DNA of 56,250 nt from Pseudomonadota bacterium (GCA_018896025.1 JAHIND010000019.1:1-56250), one strand, 5' to 3'; numbered from the stretch's first letter, positions 48,640 through 56,250 are shown. Numbers and translations are program-made. The notes: generated from the letters alone by a model not told the origin.

Positions 48640-49136
48640 CATTCTCAGCGCCCGCCGCCTTGGCTGGCCGCCTCGGTTTCGCGCCTTTTGGGGTTGTAAA
48701 TTGGCCTCAAAGCCCCAATTAAAAACTATTCCCTTCCATCTGAATAACGACCTGAATAATGATCTGACGAGCAATAACCGTCTGTTAGATCAAACGTTTG
48801 CCCAGCGGCGTGGGCAAAAGGCGCGGGAATAGCTTAATTGTCAATTATTATTGCCAATAATTGGCCGTCAGCCTTCGCATTTGCTTGAGTTTGGGTGGGA
48901 ACGCTGCTATGAGTTATTCAGTCATCTTGCATTCAGTACTTTTTGCGGCTACCGGCAAATTCTCTTAATTCCGCCGCAAAGGCTTATGTTGGCGATTTAT
49001 TGCGTAACTTCAGATTGTTGATTGAAAATTCCACTCTAGATGACGCATCCCGAAAGCCAGGACCGGCCTATTCCTGACTGGAACATGCTTTCGCCACGGC
49101 GGTGATCTCGGGATTTAGGGAGCAAAAGCGGCATAA
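48640..49136. other. AT-rich non-coding stretch between tRNA-Arg and lacI
   Basis: About 500 bp with no credible gene and base composition clearly more AT-rich than the flanks, suggesting acquired DNA. It holds a LacI-type operator (48791-48800) and an 8-bp inverted repeat TTTGCCCA/TGGGCAAA (48797-48804, 48811-48818) overlapping it. There is also an AT-rich perfect inverted repeat CAATTATT/AATAATTG (48842-48849, 48856-48863) and a weak lacI promoter, TTGAGT (48885-48890), 17 bp, TATGAG (48908-48913). No integrase remnant or repeat of the tRNA 3' end was found. Confidence 0.7.
48791..48800. promoter_or_regulatory. LacI-type operator upstream of lacI
   Basis: The palindrome CAAACGTTTG is the core of the two operators before the BKACE gene (50264-50279 and 50452-50469). 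It lies about 85 bp before the candidate lacI -35 box and 340 bp before the gene, suggesting autoregulation or use as an auxiliary site. Confidence 0.65.
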
Positions 49137-50153
49137 ATGTCGAACATATTAGAAATTGCCAAGCTGGCCCATGTTTCCTGTTCCACGGTTTCCCGCGCCC
49201 TGAACGGGCGAAAAGGGGTCAGCGACGCGATACGGGCAAAGATCGTCAAGCTGGCCCAGGACTTGGATTACTATCCCGACTCCAGCGCCCGAGCCCTGGT
49301 CAGCAAGCGGGTCGGGGTCATCGGTCTGATCATTCCTCGCACCAGCGAGTACACCTTCACCAGTCCCTATTATTCCCACATTTTGCTGGGAATCAGCGCC
49401 GTGGTCACCGAGCGGGGCTACCAAGTCATGCTGGTCATCAACGAGCGGAAAAGTTACGCCGCATTTTATCATCGCCGCATGGTGGACGGCATTCTGGTGG
49501 TGGGAAACCACGTTGACGATAAAAAAATATGGCCCCTGACCGAAAGCGGTATCCCCAGTGTGGTGGTGCCGGGCTTTATCGATGATTCGCCTCGAAATCC
49601 CTTGAGCGTCAACTCCGAAAATTACGACTCCAATTATCAGGCGGTGAGCCATCTCATTGAACTCGGGCACCGCCGCATCGCCTTCATCCTCGGCTACCCC
49701 AATTCCAAATATTCCGTGGAACGCATCATTGCCTACCAGGACGCCCTTAGAGATCACGGTCTGGAATATCGCGTGGAATATACGCCGTATAGCGACTTTT
49801 CCGTGGCGGACGGCTTCCGGGTGATGGGCAACCTGCTGGATCTGCCCAAGGCGCCCACCGCGGTGCTGTGCCTCAACGACTCCATCAGCATAGGGGCGCT
49901 GGACCAGATAAAATCCCGCAATCTCAGGATTCCCGAGGAGCTTTCGGTGGTGGTGACCTGCGCCTCGGACATGTTGGCTCACTACGATCCGCCCTTGAGC
50001 ACCATCAAGGTCCCGGTGGTTTCAGTGGGCAAAGCCGCGGCCAGCGCCCTCATCGAGATGATCGAAACCGGCTCAGCCCCGAGGGAAATACCCAAGATAC
50101 CTTCAACTTTCACCATCCGAAAGTCCACCGGCCCCTGTCCCCGGCCCGAGTAG
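49137..50153 (+). CDS. LacI/GalR family transcriptional regulator
   Basis: A 338-residue regulator: LacI helix-turn-helix at about 3-25 (ILEIAKLAHVSCSTVSRALN), hinge helix near 47-57 (PDSSARALVSKR), then a periplasmic-binding-protein-like effector domain (GVIGLIIPRTSEY, LIELGHRRIAFILG, PTAVLCLNDSISIGAL). It probably represses the operon downstream until an effector, perhaps the imported acid or an intermediate, binds. Identical palindromes sit before its own gene and before the BKACE gene. Ribosome site AGGGAG is rather far (14 bases) from the ATG. Confidence 0.93.
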   Translation: MSNILEIAKLAHVSCSTVSRALNGRKGVSDAIRAKIVKLAQDLDYYPDSSARALVSKRVGVIGLIIPRTSEYTFTSPYYSHILLGISAVVTERGYQVMLVINERKSYAAFYHRRMVDGILVVGNHVDDKKIWPLTESGIPSVVVPGFIDDSPRNPLSVNSENYDSNYQAVSHLIELGHRRIAFILGYPNSKYSVERIIAYQDALRDHGLEYRVEYTPYSDFSVADGFRVMGNLLDLPKAPTAVLCLNDSISIGALDQIKSRNLRIPEELSVVVTCASDMLAHYDPPLSTIKVPVVSVGKAAASALIEMIETGSAPREIPKIPSTFTIRKSTGPCPRPE

Positions 50154-50263
50154 CGTTTCGGCGGGCCTAAGGGGCGTTTTCAAAAAATAATCCTTAAAAT
50201 ACAGCTTGTTACACGCCATTCTCGTTTCACGTCGTGAAAAACCTAATAATTTGGCTTGACATT

Positions 50264-50279
50264 ACGCAAACGTTTGTGT
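50264..50279. promoter_or_regulatory. Operator O1 overlapping the -35 region of the catabolic operon
   Basis: ACGCAAACGTTTGTGT, a nearly perfect palindrome (one mismatched pair) placed 2 bp after TTGACA (50256-50261), where a bound LacI-type protein would block RNA polymerase. It shares the core CAAACGTTTG with the other two sites. Confidence 0.75.
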
Positions 50280-50451
50280 TCCGATAGCCCCACGATGGGA
50301 TAAACATCACCGTTGGGACACAACATGAGTGACTTTGTACTCAAGCAACCGTCGACCTGCCCTTCAACCCATCGTACACCTGTGTCATTTATCGCCCAAA
50401 AAGCTCTGGCCGAGCCAAGAGCCTTTAAAACCATGTGTTTTTTTGCCGTGT

Positions 50452-50469
50452 AACGCAAACGTTTGCGTT
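50452..50469. promoter_or_regulatory. Operator O2 in the BKACE leader
   Basis: AACGCAAACGTTTGCGTT, a perfect 18-bp palindrome, 49 bp before the BKACE ATG. Its centre is 189 bp from that of O1, an integral number of helical turns at 10.5 bp per turn, as would suit a DNA loop held by one tetramer or two interacting dimers. Confidence 0.8.
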
Positions 50470-50517
50470 GGGGGTTTCGAAACGCTGAACCGGGTATCTC
50501 ATCATAGGGAAAGAAGA

Positions 50518-51378
50518 ATGGAATCATTAGCCAAGAATAAAGTTGTCATCACCGTGGCCCAGACCGGGGCCATGTCCTCCAAAAGCATGAACCCCAATGT
50601 TCCGGAACAGCCGGTGGAAATCGCCGACTCCGCCTACGAGTGTTACAACGAAGGCGCGGCGATCTGCCACATCCACGCCAGGGGCAAGGACGGCCTGCCC
50701 ACCGCCGACACCGATATCTACCAGGACGTTCACGACCGCATCCGCGCCAAGTGCAACATGATCATCCAGGACTCCACCGGCGGCGGTCCCAACCTGAGCC
50801 AGGAAGATCGGATTCAGTGCCTCAAGACCGGCCCTGAAATGGCTTCCCTGAACATGGGCTCCCTGATGCGTATCGGCGGCCCCTACAAGGGCACCGCCTG
50901 GTCCAACCTGCCCGAGGAAATCGACCACTACGTCAAGGAAATGGCCAAATACAACGTCATGCCGGAGATGGAAGTCTTCAACCACGGCATGCTGGTCGAC
51001 GTGCGCCGGGTGATCAAGGCAGGCCTGGTCAAAAAGCCCTATTACGTGAACATCGTCTTGGGCATGCGCTACCAGGGCGCCGAAGAGGCCACCCCCGACA
51101 CCCTGTACTCCATCGTGAGAAGCCTGCCGCCGGACACCATCTTCAACTGCACCGGCGTCGGCTCCATGCAAACCCCCATGGCCACCATGGCCATGCTCCT
51201 GGGAGGCTGCGTGCGGGTCGGCCTGGAAGACAACCTCTACTACACCAAGGGCGAACTGGCCAAGAGCAACGCCCAACTCGTGGCCCGCATCGTGCGCATC
51301 GCCCGGGACCTGGGCAAAGAGCCGGCCACGCCGGATGAAGCCCGGGCCTACTTCGGACTTGCCCCGGTCGCTGGCTAA
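50518..51378 (+). CDS. Beta-keto acid cleavage enzyme (BKACE, DUF849)
   Basis: BKACE enzymes use acetyl-CoA to cleave a beta-keto acid into acetoacetate and a new acyl-CoA; the founder Kce acts on 3-keto-5-aminohexanoate. The 286-residue barrel has the zinc ligands H51 and H53 in CHIHAR and E237, with R233 and D238 in RVGLED. This R-x3-E-D spacing matches the Kce active site, and E150/E152 are nearby candidates for its acid-base Glu. The ATG at 50518 follows AGGGAAAGAAG. The substrate is not fixed by sequence; the dehydrogenase next door implies a beta-hydroxy precursor. Confidence 0.9.
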   Translation: MESLAKNKVVITVAQTGAMSSKSMNPNVPEQPVEIADSAYECYNEGAAICHIHARGKDGLPTADTDIYQDVHDRIRAKCNMIIQDSTGGGPNLSQEDRIQCLKTGPEMASLNMGSLMRIGGPYKGTAWSNLPEEIDHYVKEMAKYNVMPEMEVFNHGMLVDVRRVIKAGLVKKPYYVNIVLGMRYQGAEEATPDTLYSIVRSLPPDTIFNCTGVGSMQTPMATMAMLLGGCVRVGLEDNLYYTKGELAKSNAQLVARIVRIARDLGKEPATPDEARAYFGLAPVAG

Positions 51379-51390
51379 GCGAGGACCATA

Positions 51391-52356
51391 ATGGACATCA
51401 AGGACGTCAAAAAAATAGCGGTTATCGGCATGGGCACCATGGGTCCGGGCATCGCCCAGGTCATGGCCCACGCCGGTTACGAGGTTGCCGGTTACGACCT
51501 GAACAAGGACAGCTACCCCCTGGCCCGTCAGGTCATCGCCAACAACCTGGACCTGTTGATCGAGGCCGGCATGGCCAAGCCGGAAGACCTGGACAAGACC
51601 ATGGCCAAGATCAAGCTGGTCGACACCATGGAAGAGGCGCTGGACGGCGCCCAGGTCGTGGTGGAGGCGGTCAGCGAAAAGCGGCCTATCAAAAAGGCCG
51701 TGTACGAGGAGATAGACAAGATCGCCGCTCCGGAGGCGATGATCTGGAGCAACACTTCCACGCTGAACATTTTTGACCTGATGGTGCCCGCCCGTCTGCC
51801 ACGGACCATCATCGTCCACTGGTTCGCCCCGCCCCAGGTGTTGCCCCTGATCGAGGTGGTCCAGGGGCCCGAAACCCTGCCGGAGGTCGTGGAACTGACC
51901 CTGCCTTTCCTGGAAGGGCTCGGCAAGCGGCCCGTGTTGATCAAGAACTACGTCCCCGGCTTCATCATCAACCGTCTTTTGCGAATCCTGGGCAGGGAGA
52001 CCTATTTCCTCCTGGATAATGGCTACGTAACCCCCGAAGACCTGGACATGGCCGTAAAAGCCAGCATCGCGCCGCGGATGATGGTTTTGGGCCTTGCCCA
52101 ACGCTACGACTTCACCGGCCTGGACCTGACCTACGCCAACCTGCACAACGAGGAATTTGTCGACGCCCCCGTGGACGACGAACCGGAATTTGTGGTTTCC
52201 CGGGTGAAGAAGAACCACCTGGGCATCAAGACCGGTATCGGCGTGTACGACTATCGGGGCCGCGACAAGGCCGACGTCATCAAGGACCGGGACCGTTACC
52301 TGCTCAAGGTCGTGAACAGCTTGCAGTTCTGCCTGGAGAAAAAGCGGCTGCTGTAA
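51391..52356 (+). CDS. 3-hydroxyacyl-CoA dehydrogenase-family (carnitine dehydrogenase-like) oxidoreductase
   Basis: Predicted NAD-dependent oxidation of a beta-hydroxy group to a beta-keto group. The 321-residue protein has the Rossmann loop GMGTMGPG at 13-20, SNTST at 120-124 and the catalytic pair H143 and E155 twelve residues apart. The usual HFFNP is HWFAPP here, so the conserved Asn is Ala. The length is close to L-carnitine dehydrogenase (about 320) rather than the 280-residue hydroxybutyryl-CoA enzymes. GAGGA six bases upstream of the ATG; 12 bp after the BKACE gene. The substrate is probably the acid brought in by the transporter, either free or as a CoA ester. Confidence 0.88.
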   Translation: MDIKDVKKIAVIGMGTMGPGIAQVMAHAGYEVAGYDLNKDSYPLARQVIANNLDLLIEAGMAKPEDLDKTMAKIKLVDTMEEALDGAQVVVEAVSEKRPIKKAVYEEIDKIAAPEAMIWSNTSTLNIFDLMVPARLPRTIIVHWFAPPQVLPLIEVVQGPETLPEVVELTLPFLEGLGKRPVLIKNYVPGFIINRLLRILGRETYFLLDNGYVTPEDLDMAVKASIAPRMMVLGLAQRYDFTGLDLTYANLHNEEFVDAPVDDEPEFVVSRVKKNHLGIKTGIGVYDYRGRDKADVIKDRDRYLLKVVNSLQFCLEKKRLL

Positions 52357-52604
52357 AAGGGGTGTCGCTCCCGGAGGATGGACCCGCGGCTGAGATGGGC
52401 GGCCTCTGGGAGCAGGACAAAGACCTGGATGGGGCCCGGGCCCGCCGGGATCTCCAAGATTAAGCCGGTCGATTCAAAAAAATATTCGGATTGCCCCATT
52501 GGTTGAGAAGAAAAGATTCAGAGCCGGGGGGATGGGAAACGGGACTGAACGAAACTAGGCCACTAACCAAACACCGTGGCCATAATTTGGTACTGGAGGG
52601 AGTT

Positions 52605-53582
52605 ATGACTGACAGTCGGCTGTTGAGAATCATCGTAGGATGCTTGATTCTGTTGTCCTTGGCCTTTGCCGCGCCGGCATTCGCCGCTTACCCGGAAAAA
52701 CCGGTCAACCTGTTGATCCCCTACGGCGGCGGCGGCACCACCGACGTATGCGCCCGCATGCTGGCCAACCTGGCCCAGAAAAACTTCGCCTCCCCCATCG
52801 TGGTGGTGAACCGTCCCGGCGGCGGCGGCGTGCTGATGCACGAGCTGCTGGCCCAGGCCAAACCCGATGGTTACACCCTGGGCGTGGTCTCCACCGGCGT
52901 GCTGACCCGCACCCCCTTCCTGCGCAAGGTCCGTTACGATCCCGAGAAGGACTTCACCTACATCATGCTCTTCGCCCTGTGGCAGTACGGCTTGGTGGTA
53001 CAGAAAGACGCCCCCTGGAAGACCTTGGATGAGTTCCTGGACTACGCCAAGGCCAACCCCGGCAAAGTCACCTACTCCACCGCGGGCACCGGCTCGGCCC
53101 AGTACCTGGCCATGGAATACCTGGCTCAGCTCAAGGGGATCAAATGGACCCACATCCCCTGCAAGGGCGGCATCAACGCCGTAACCGCCCTGCTGGGCGG
53201 CCATGTGACCGCCTGCGCCCAGGCCGTGGAGTGGAAGCCCTACGTGGAGTCCGGCCAACTGCGGCTTTTGGCCGTGCTGGGCGGACAGCGGATTCCCGCC
53301 TTCCCCAACGTCAAGACCCTCAAGGAGCTGGGATACGACTATGAAGTGGTGTCCGGCCCCGGTCTGGCCGGTCCCAAGGGCATGCCCCCCGAGGTCGTGG
53401 CCTACGTGACCAAGGCCTTCACCGAGGCCAGCCAGCAGAAGGAGTTCCTGGACCTGCTGAACAAGCTGGAGATGTTGCCCTACTATCTCAACAAGAAGCA
53501 GTTCGAGGACTACGTCACCAAGTCGATCCCCCTGAAGAGGAAATTGGTAAATAGCCTGGGCCTAGGCTACGAGTCCAAGTAG
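52605..53582 (+). CDS. tctC: TctC-type periplasmic solute-binding protein
   Basis: Binding protein (Bug family) of a tripartite tricarboxylate transporter. The 325-residue protein has a signal peptide with cleavage expected after PAFA (about residue 27). The mature start AYPEKPVNLLIPYGGGGTTD is the typical first strand and carboxylate-binding loop, and a second loop (STAGTGSAQ) follows. GGAGG lies six bases before the ATG. Ligands of this family range from citrate to aromatic acids and nicotinate. A 248-bp spacer with a GC-rich palindrome (GGGCCCGGGCCC) but no gene separates it from the dehydrogenase. Confidence 0.92.
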   Translation: MTDSRLLRIIVGCLILLSLAFAAPAFAAYPEKPVNLLIPYGGGGTTDVCARMLANLAQKNFASPIVVVNRPGGGGVLMHELLAQAKPDGYTLGVVSTGVLTRTPFLRKVRYDPEKDFTYIMLFALWQYGLVVQKDAPWKTLDEFLDYAKANPGKVTYSTAGTGSAQYLAMEYLAQLKGIKWTHIPCKGGINAVTALLGGHVTACAQAVEWKPYVESGQLRLLAVLGGQRIPAFPNVKTLKELGYDYEVVSGPGLAGPKGMPPEVVAYVTKAFTEASQQKEFLDLLNKLEMLPYYLNKKQFEDYVTKSIPLKRKLVNSLGLGYESK

Positions 53583-53652
53583 CTTGGCAGATGGAGGGTC
53601 AGGGGGGCCGCAGGGTCCCCCTGACCACGGCAGGGATGAGGAGTTATCTAAC

Positions 53653-54123
53653 ATGGTGAAGTTCAATCGGGATACTATAGCCGGCTCGATAATGCTGGTT
53701 TTTTCCCTGATTCTCGCATTTATCATCACGCCCAACCAGGTGGAGATGCACCGGAGCGTAGCCCTGCTTGCCCTATCGCCGAGGCTATTCTGCTACATCA
53801 CGGCCGGCCTGCTGGGGCTTACGTCGGCGATCTTGATCATTGCCAGCTTTAAAAAAGGACAAGAGGCTGACGCCCAACCGACATCCTGGGAGCCGCTTTT
53901 GCGGGGCCTGTTCTGCACCGCCCTCGCCTGTGCCTACGCTGCATTGGCCGGTATCATCGGCTTCTTCGTAAGCACCGCCTTGGCGATGACCGCTTTTCTC
54001 TTCTACTTCGGTGTGAGGCGATGGGCGGGCATTCTGCTGTTCCTAATTGTCGTCCTGGGCTTCATCTACGTGCTGTTTATCCAAGCGCTGAAAGTGGTCA
54101 TGCCCGATGGTCTTTTGTACTGA
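53653..54123 (+). CDS. tctB: TctB-type small membrane subunit
   Basis: Small subunit of the tripartite tricarboxylate transporter: 156 residues with four predicted membrane helices (about 10-28, 45-65, 88-108 and 118-150). Sequence conservation in TctB is low, so the call rests on size, topology and position between tctC and tctA. The ATG at 53653 has GAGGAG about nine bases upstream. Confidence 0.85.
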   Translation: MVKFNRDTIAGSIMLVFSLILAFIITPNQVEMHRSVALLALSPRLFCYITAGLLGLTSAILIIASFKKGQEADAQPTSWEPLLRGLFCTALACAYAALAGIIGFFVSTALAMTAFLFYFGVRRWAGILLFLIVVLGFIYVLFIQALKVVMPDGLLY

Positions 54124-54152
54124 GCTATACGGTTTTATCCAGGAGAAGCAGC

Positions 54153-55664
54153 ATGGATAACTTGATGGCCGCTTTTGACATGTTCTTCCAATTCCACGTC
54201 ATTATCGGCGTCTTCGTGGGAGTGTTTTTGGGCATCATCCTGGGGTCTATCCCGGGCCTGACCGCCACCATGGCCATTGCCCTGATCATTCCCATGACCT
54301 TCACCTTGGACCCGGTGGTGTCGGTGGGCTTATTGGTTGGAGCTTACAAAGGCGGCAACTATGGCGGCTCGATTCCCGCCATTTTGTTGAACACGCCGGG
54401 CACACCGGCCGCATCGGCCACCCTCTTGGACGGCCACGAACTGGCCAAACAGGGCAAGTCACTCAAGGCCCTGAAAATGGCCATCTACGCTTCGGTCATG
54501 GGGGACACCCTCAGCGACATGGTGCTCATCCTCGTCGCGCCGCCCCTGGCCATAATCGCCCTGAAGATGGGTCCGCCGGAGATGGCCGCCCTGATCTTCC
54601 TTTCTCTTTTGATCATCACCACTGTGTCCGGCGAGTCCATGATCAAGGGGCTCATCGTCGGGGCCATCGGCCTCGTCGTGGGGACCATCGGGCTGGATTC
54701 GGTGACCGCCGTCAGGCGTTTCGGCTTCGGCTTCCCCGAGTTGGACGAGGGCATCTCCCTGGTGCCCATGCTCATAGGCTTGTTCGCGGTCTCGGAGTTT
54801 TTGATCAACACCGAGTCGGTGGGCATGGGTAAGGTCGTGCAGTTCTTCGCCCGCTCCAGCAAGCCGGAAGACAACCGGGTCTCGGGCAAGGAGTTCAAGG
54901 CCTGCGTGCCCCCCATTCTCCTCTCGACGGGCATAGGCACCCTTTTGGGAGCCATCCCCGGCATCGGGCCCTCCATCGCGGCCTTTGCCGGCTACGCCCA
55001 GGCCAAGAAGATCTCCAAGCATCCCGAGAGATTCGGCAAGGGAGCCCTGGAGGGCGTGGCCGCGGCCGAATCCGGCAACAACGCCGTATGCGGAGCCAAC
55101 CTGATCCCCCTGCTGACCCTGGGCATCCCCGGCGACATCGGCGCCGCGGTGCTGCTGGGCGCTTTCATGATCCAGGGCCTGCATCCCGGACCGATGCTGT
55201 TCCAGGAGAACATAGTCACCGTCTACGCCATATTCATGGCCCTGATGCTGGCCAATGTGTTCAACTACTGCATCGGCATCTTCTACATCCGGTTCGCCAG
55301 CAAGGTCGTGTTGATCCCCAAGGGATACATCTTCCCCGCGGTTCTGGCTTTCTGCTTCTTTGGAGCATACGGATTCAACCAGAGCCTTTTCGATGTGTGG
55401 ATCGTGGTCATCTTCGGCCTTCTGGGCTATCTGTTGCGGCGCAACGGATTTCCCCTGGCCCCCTTGCTCATCGCCTTCATGCTGGAGCCGATTCTGGAAG
55501 GCGCCTTCCGGCAGAGCTTGCTCATGTCCGGCGGGTCCATGGCCATTTTCTTCACTCACCCCATTTCGGGAACTTTCCTGGGCCTGACGGCGGTGGGCAT
55601 CGTCTGGATGGTCATCGGTGGAGTACGCAACGCCAGGGCCAAAGCGAAGAAACCACTGGTTTAA
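54153..55664 (+). CDS. tctA: TctA-type large membrane subunit
   Basis: Large transport subunit with about 12 membrane helices. The 503-residue protein has the conserved Gly/Pro loops GSIPGLTATMA near 30-40 and GAIPGIGPSIAAF, and the family block ESGNNAVCGANLIPLLTLGI, also GGNYGGSIPAILLNTPG. AGGAG precedes the ATG at 54153; the longer frame overlaps tctB. With tctC and tctB the sodium- or proton-driven uptake system is complete. Confidence 0.95.
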   Translation: MDNLMAAFDMFFQFHVIIGVFVGVFLGIILGSIPGLTATMAIALIIPMTFTLDPVVSVGLLVGAYKGGNYGGSIPAILLNTPGTPAASATLLDGHELAKQGKSLKALKMAIYASVMGDTLSDMVLILVAPPLAIIALKMGPPEMAALIFLSLLIITTVSGESMIKGLIVGAIGLVVGTIGLDSVTAVRRFGFGFPELDEGISLVPMLIGLFAVSEFLINTESVGMGKVVQFFARSSKPEDNRVSGKEFKACVPPILLSTGIGTLLGAIPGIGPSIAAFAGYAQAKKISKHPERFGKGALEGVAAAESGNNAVCGANLIPLLTLGIPGDIGAAVLLGAFMIQGLHPGPMLFQENIVTVYAIFMALMLANVFNYCIGIFYIRFASKVVLIPKGYIFPAVLAFCFFGAYGFNQSLFDVWIVVIFGLLGYLLRRNGFPLAPLLIAFMLEPILEGAFRQSLLMSGGSMAIFFTHPISGTFLGLTAVGIVWMVIGGVRNARAKAKKPLV

Positions 55665-55828
55665 GCAAGCATCAAGCAAAAGAGCGACATCCAAGGCAGG
55701 CTCGGCCCCCACAACCACGAATCTCCTTACTAAGGGGGGCCGGGCCATGCCAATAGGGGAATTGTCGCCAAAATCTCAGAGCCGGACGGCCAAAGCCAAC
55801 TTGGAGCCGCCGCGATAGGGTGCGAAAA

Positions 55829-56250
55829 ATGCAGATGGATACACAAGAGAACCCTACGATACTCGAGCAGATAACCGCCGAAGCCGCGGCGGATTTGCCC
55901 CAGGGCGGCGGCCCACTTTTCGGGGACCCGGACCCCGACGCCGCCCGTGCCTTTTTCATGGAAAAATCCCGCGCCGAGACCGACAAGCGCATGGGTCCCA
56001 AGGAGGCGGTGGAGCGCTTCATCACCGACGGCTGCTACCTGGCCATCGGCGGGTTCGGCTCCAACCGCATCCCCACCACGGTGATCCACGAGATTCTCAG
56101 GGCCCGGCGGCGGGACATGGCCTTTTTGGGGCACACCGCCACCCACGACTTCCAGCTTTTGTGCGCGGGCCACTGCCTGAACCGGGTTGACGCCGCCTAC
56201 ATCGTGGGCCTGGAAGCCAGGGGGCTTTCGGCCAACGCGCGGCGGGTGAT
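55829..56250 (+). CDS. CoA-transferase subunit A, glutaconate-type (cut by window end)
   Basis: N-terminal 140 residues of a class I CoA-transferase alpha subunit. After a 40-residue acidic leader come the family blocks MGPKEAVERFITDG, LAIGGFGSNRIPTTVIHEI and the YIVGLEARGLSANARRV segment, typical of GctA-like proteins. The ATG at 55829 follows AGGGTG. A beta subunit should lie just beyond the window. In this operon it could move CoA to acetoacetate or to the imported acid. The 164 bp before it hold no convincing gene. Confidence 0.82.
   Translation, partial: MQMDTQENPTILEQITAEAAADLPQGGGPLFGDPDPDAARAFFMEKSRAETDKRMGPKEAVERFITDGCYLAIGGFGSNRIPTTVIHEILRARRRDMAFLGHTATHDFQLLCAGHCLNRVDAAYIVGLEARGLSANARRV

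Larger units (their letters stand above)
50154..50517. other. Regulatory region between lacI and the BKACE gene
   Basis: This 364-bp region has no convincing gene. In order it holds an odd-centred palindrome TTTCACG-T-CGTGAAA (50225-50239), a TTGACA -35 box (50256-50261), operator O1 (50264-50279), a hairpin with a bulge (GCTCTGGCCGAGCCAAGAGC, 50402-50421) and operator O2 (50452-50469). The AGGGAAAGAAG ribosome site of the BKACE gene follows. No good -10 box is seen at 16-18 bp from TTGACA. Confidence 0.7.

Noticed and set aside
48508..48774. 88-residue frame on the minus strand over the tRNA
   Set aside because: It is antisense to tRNA-Arg; the QEGLEPPTGGLE-type peptide is a well-known artefact of tRNA genes.
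50325..50453. 42-codon upstream frame ending inside operator O2
   Set aside because: Weak ribosome site and no codon bias; a leader peptide is possible but unsupported.
50243..50527. 94-residue minus-strand frame in the BKACE leader
   Set aside because: It overlaps both operators and the BKACE ribosome site and has no ribosome site of its own.
52379..52507. 42-codon frame between the dehydrogenase and tctC
   Set aside because: GGAGG is only one base from the ATG, composition looks random, and the region reads better as a GC-rich spacer.
55747..55818. 23-codon frame before the CoA-transferase gene
   Set aside because: A purine run precedes the ATG, but the peptide has no recognisable feature and is too short to support.

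Overview
The window reads as high-GC chromosomal DNA from a Gram-negative anaerobe-like bacterium. The gene set (GmhA, SecA with a zinc tail, LeuC of the HacA-like type, CdaA-YbbR-GlmM after FtsH-FolP, DUF465, a short Psd) and the gene order fit Desulfobacterota (the old Deltaproteobacteria, perhaps near Desulfarculales). That placement is inferred from gene order and protein style, not from a search. Genes are tightly packed, with many ATGA, GTGA and TTGA stop/start overlaps and frequent GTG or TTG starts.

Layout. (1) 1-4130, minus: a murU-like nucleotidyltransferase, an amgK-like kinase, der, gmhA and the start of an unknown gene. (2) 4254-6145, plus: a lipoprotein and nagZ. (3) 6146-6821: a gene-free island of mixed direct and inverted repeats. 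(4) 6822-16631, minus: nine genes, ftsH-folP-cdaA-cdaR-glmM-coaX-ldcA-serine hydrolase-mpl, behind a near-consensus promoter inside the end of tilS. (5) tilS, minus, whose longest start overlaps the start of a divergent MOSC-unknown-Nudix-AMMECR1 operon (18117-19982). (6) asd-rsmD-coaD, minus. (7) 22240-35552, minus: rpsB-tsf-pyrH-frr-uppS-cdsA-dxr-rseP-tsaB-SIMPL-DUF465-psd-pssA-leuA-leuC-leuD, ending in an intrinsic terminator. (8) argJ, and divergently a formate/nitrite-type channel. (9) 37995-48424, minus: alr, a 57-residue Cys-rich protein, argS, a SPOR protein, a SUMF1-domain protein, an ArgA-like acetyltransferase, a TldD/PmbA protein, an M23 peptidase and secA. (10) tRNA-Arg(UCU) with its own promoter and terminator. 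(11) 48603-56250, plus: an accessory block whose left part is AT-rich.

Two groupings stand out. Regions 1-4 hold most of a peptidoglycan-recycling route (NagZ, AmgK/MurU-like pair, LdcA, Mpl) beside amino-sugar supply (GlmM) and c-di-AMP synthesis (CdaA, CdaR). The accessory block after the tRNA encodes a LacI regulator, a beta-keto acid cleavage enzyme (BKACE/DUF849), a 3-hydroxyacyl-CoA/carnitine-type dehydrogenase, a complete tripartite tricarboxylate transporter (TctC, TctB, TctA) and a CoA-transferase subunit cut by the window end. Matching CAAACGTTTG-core palindromes lie before lacI and twice before the BKACE gene. The simplest reading is an inducible pathway that imports a carboxylate, oxidises a beta-hydroxy group, cleaves the beta-keto acid with acetyl-CoA and recycles the acetoacetate. 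The substrate is unknown.
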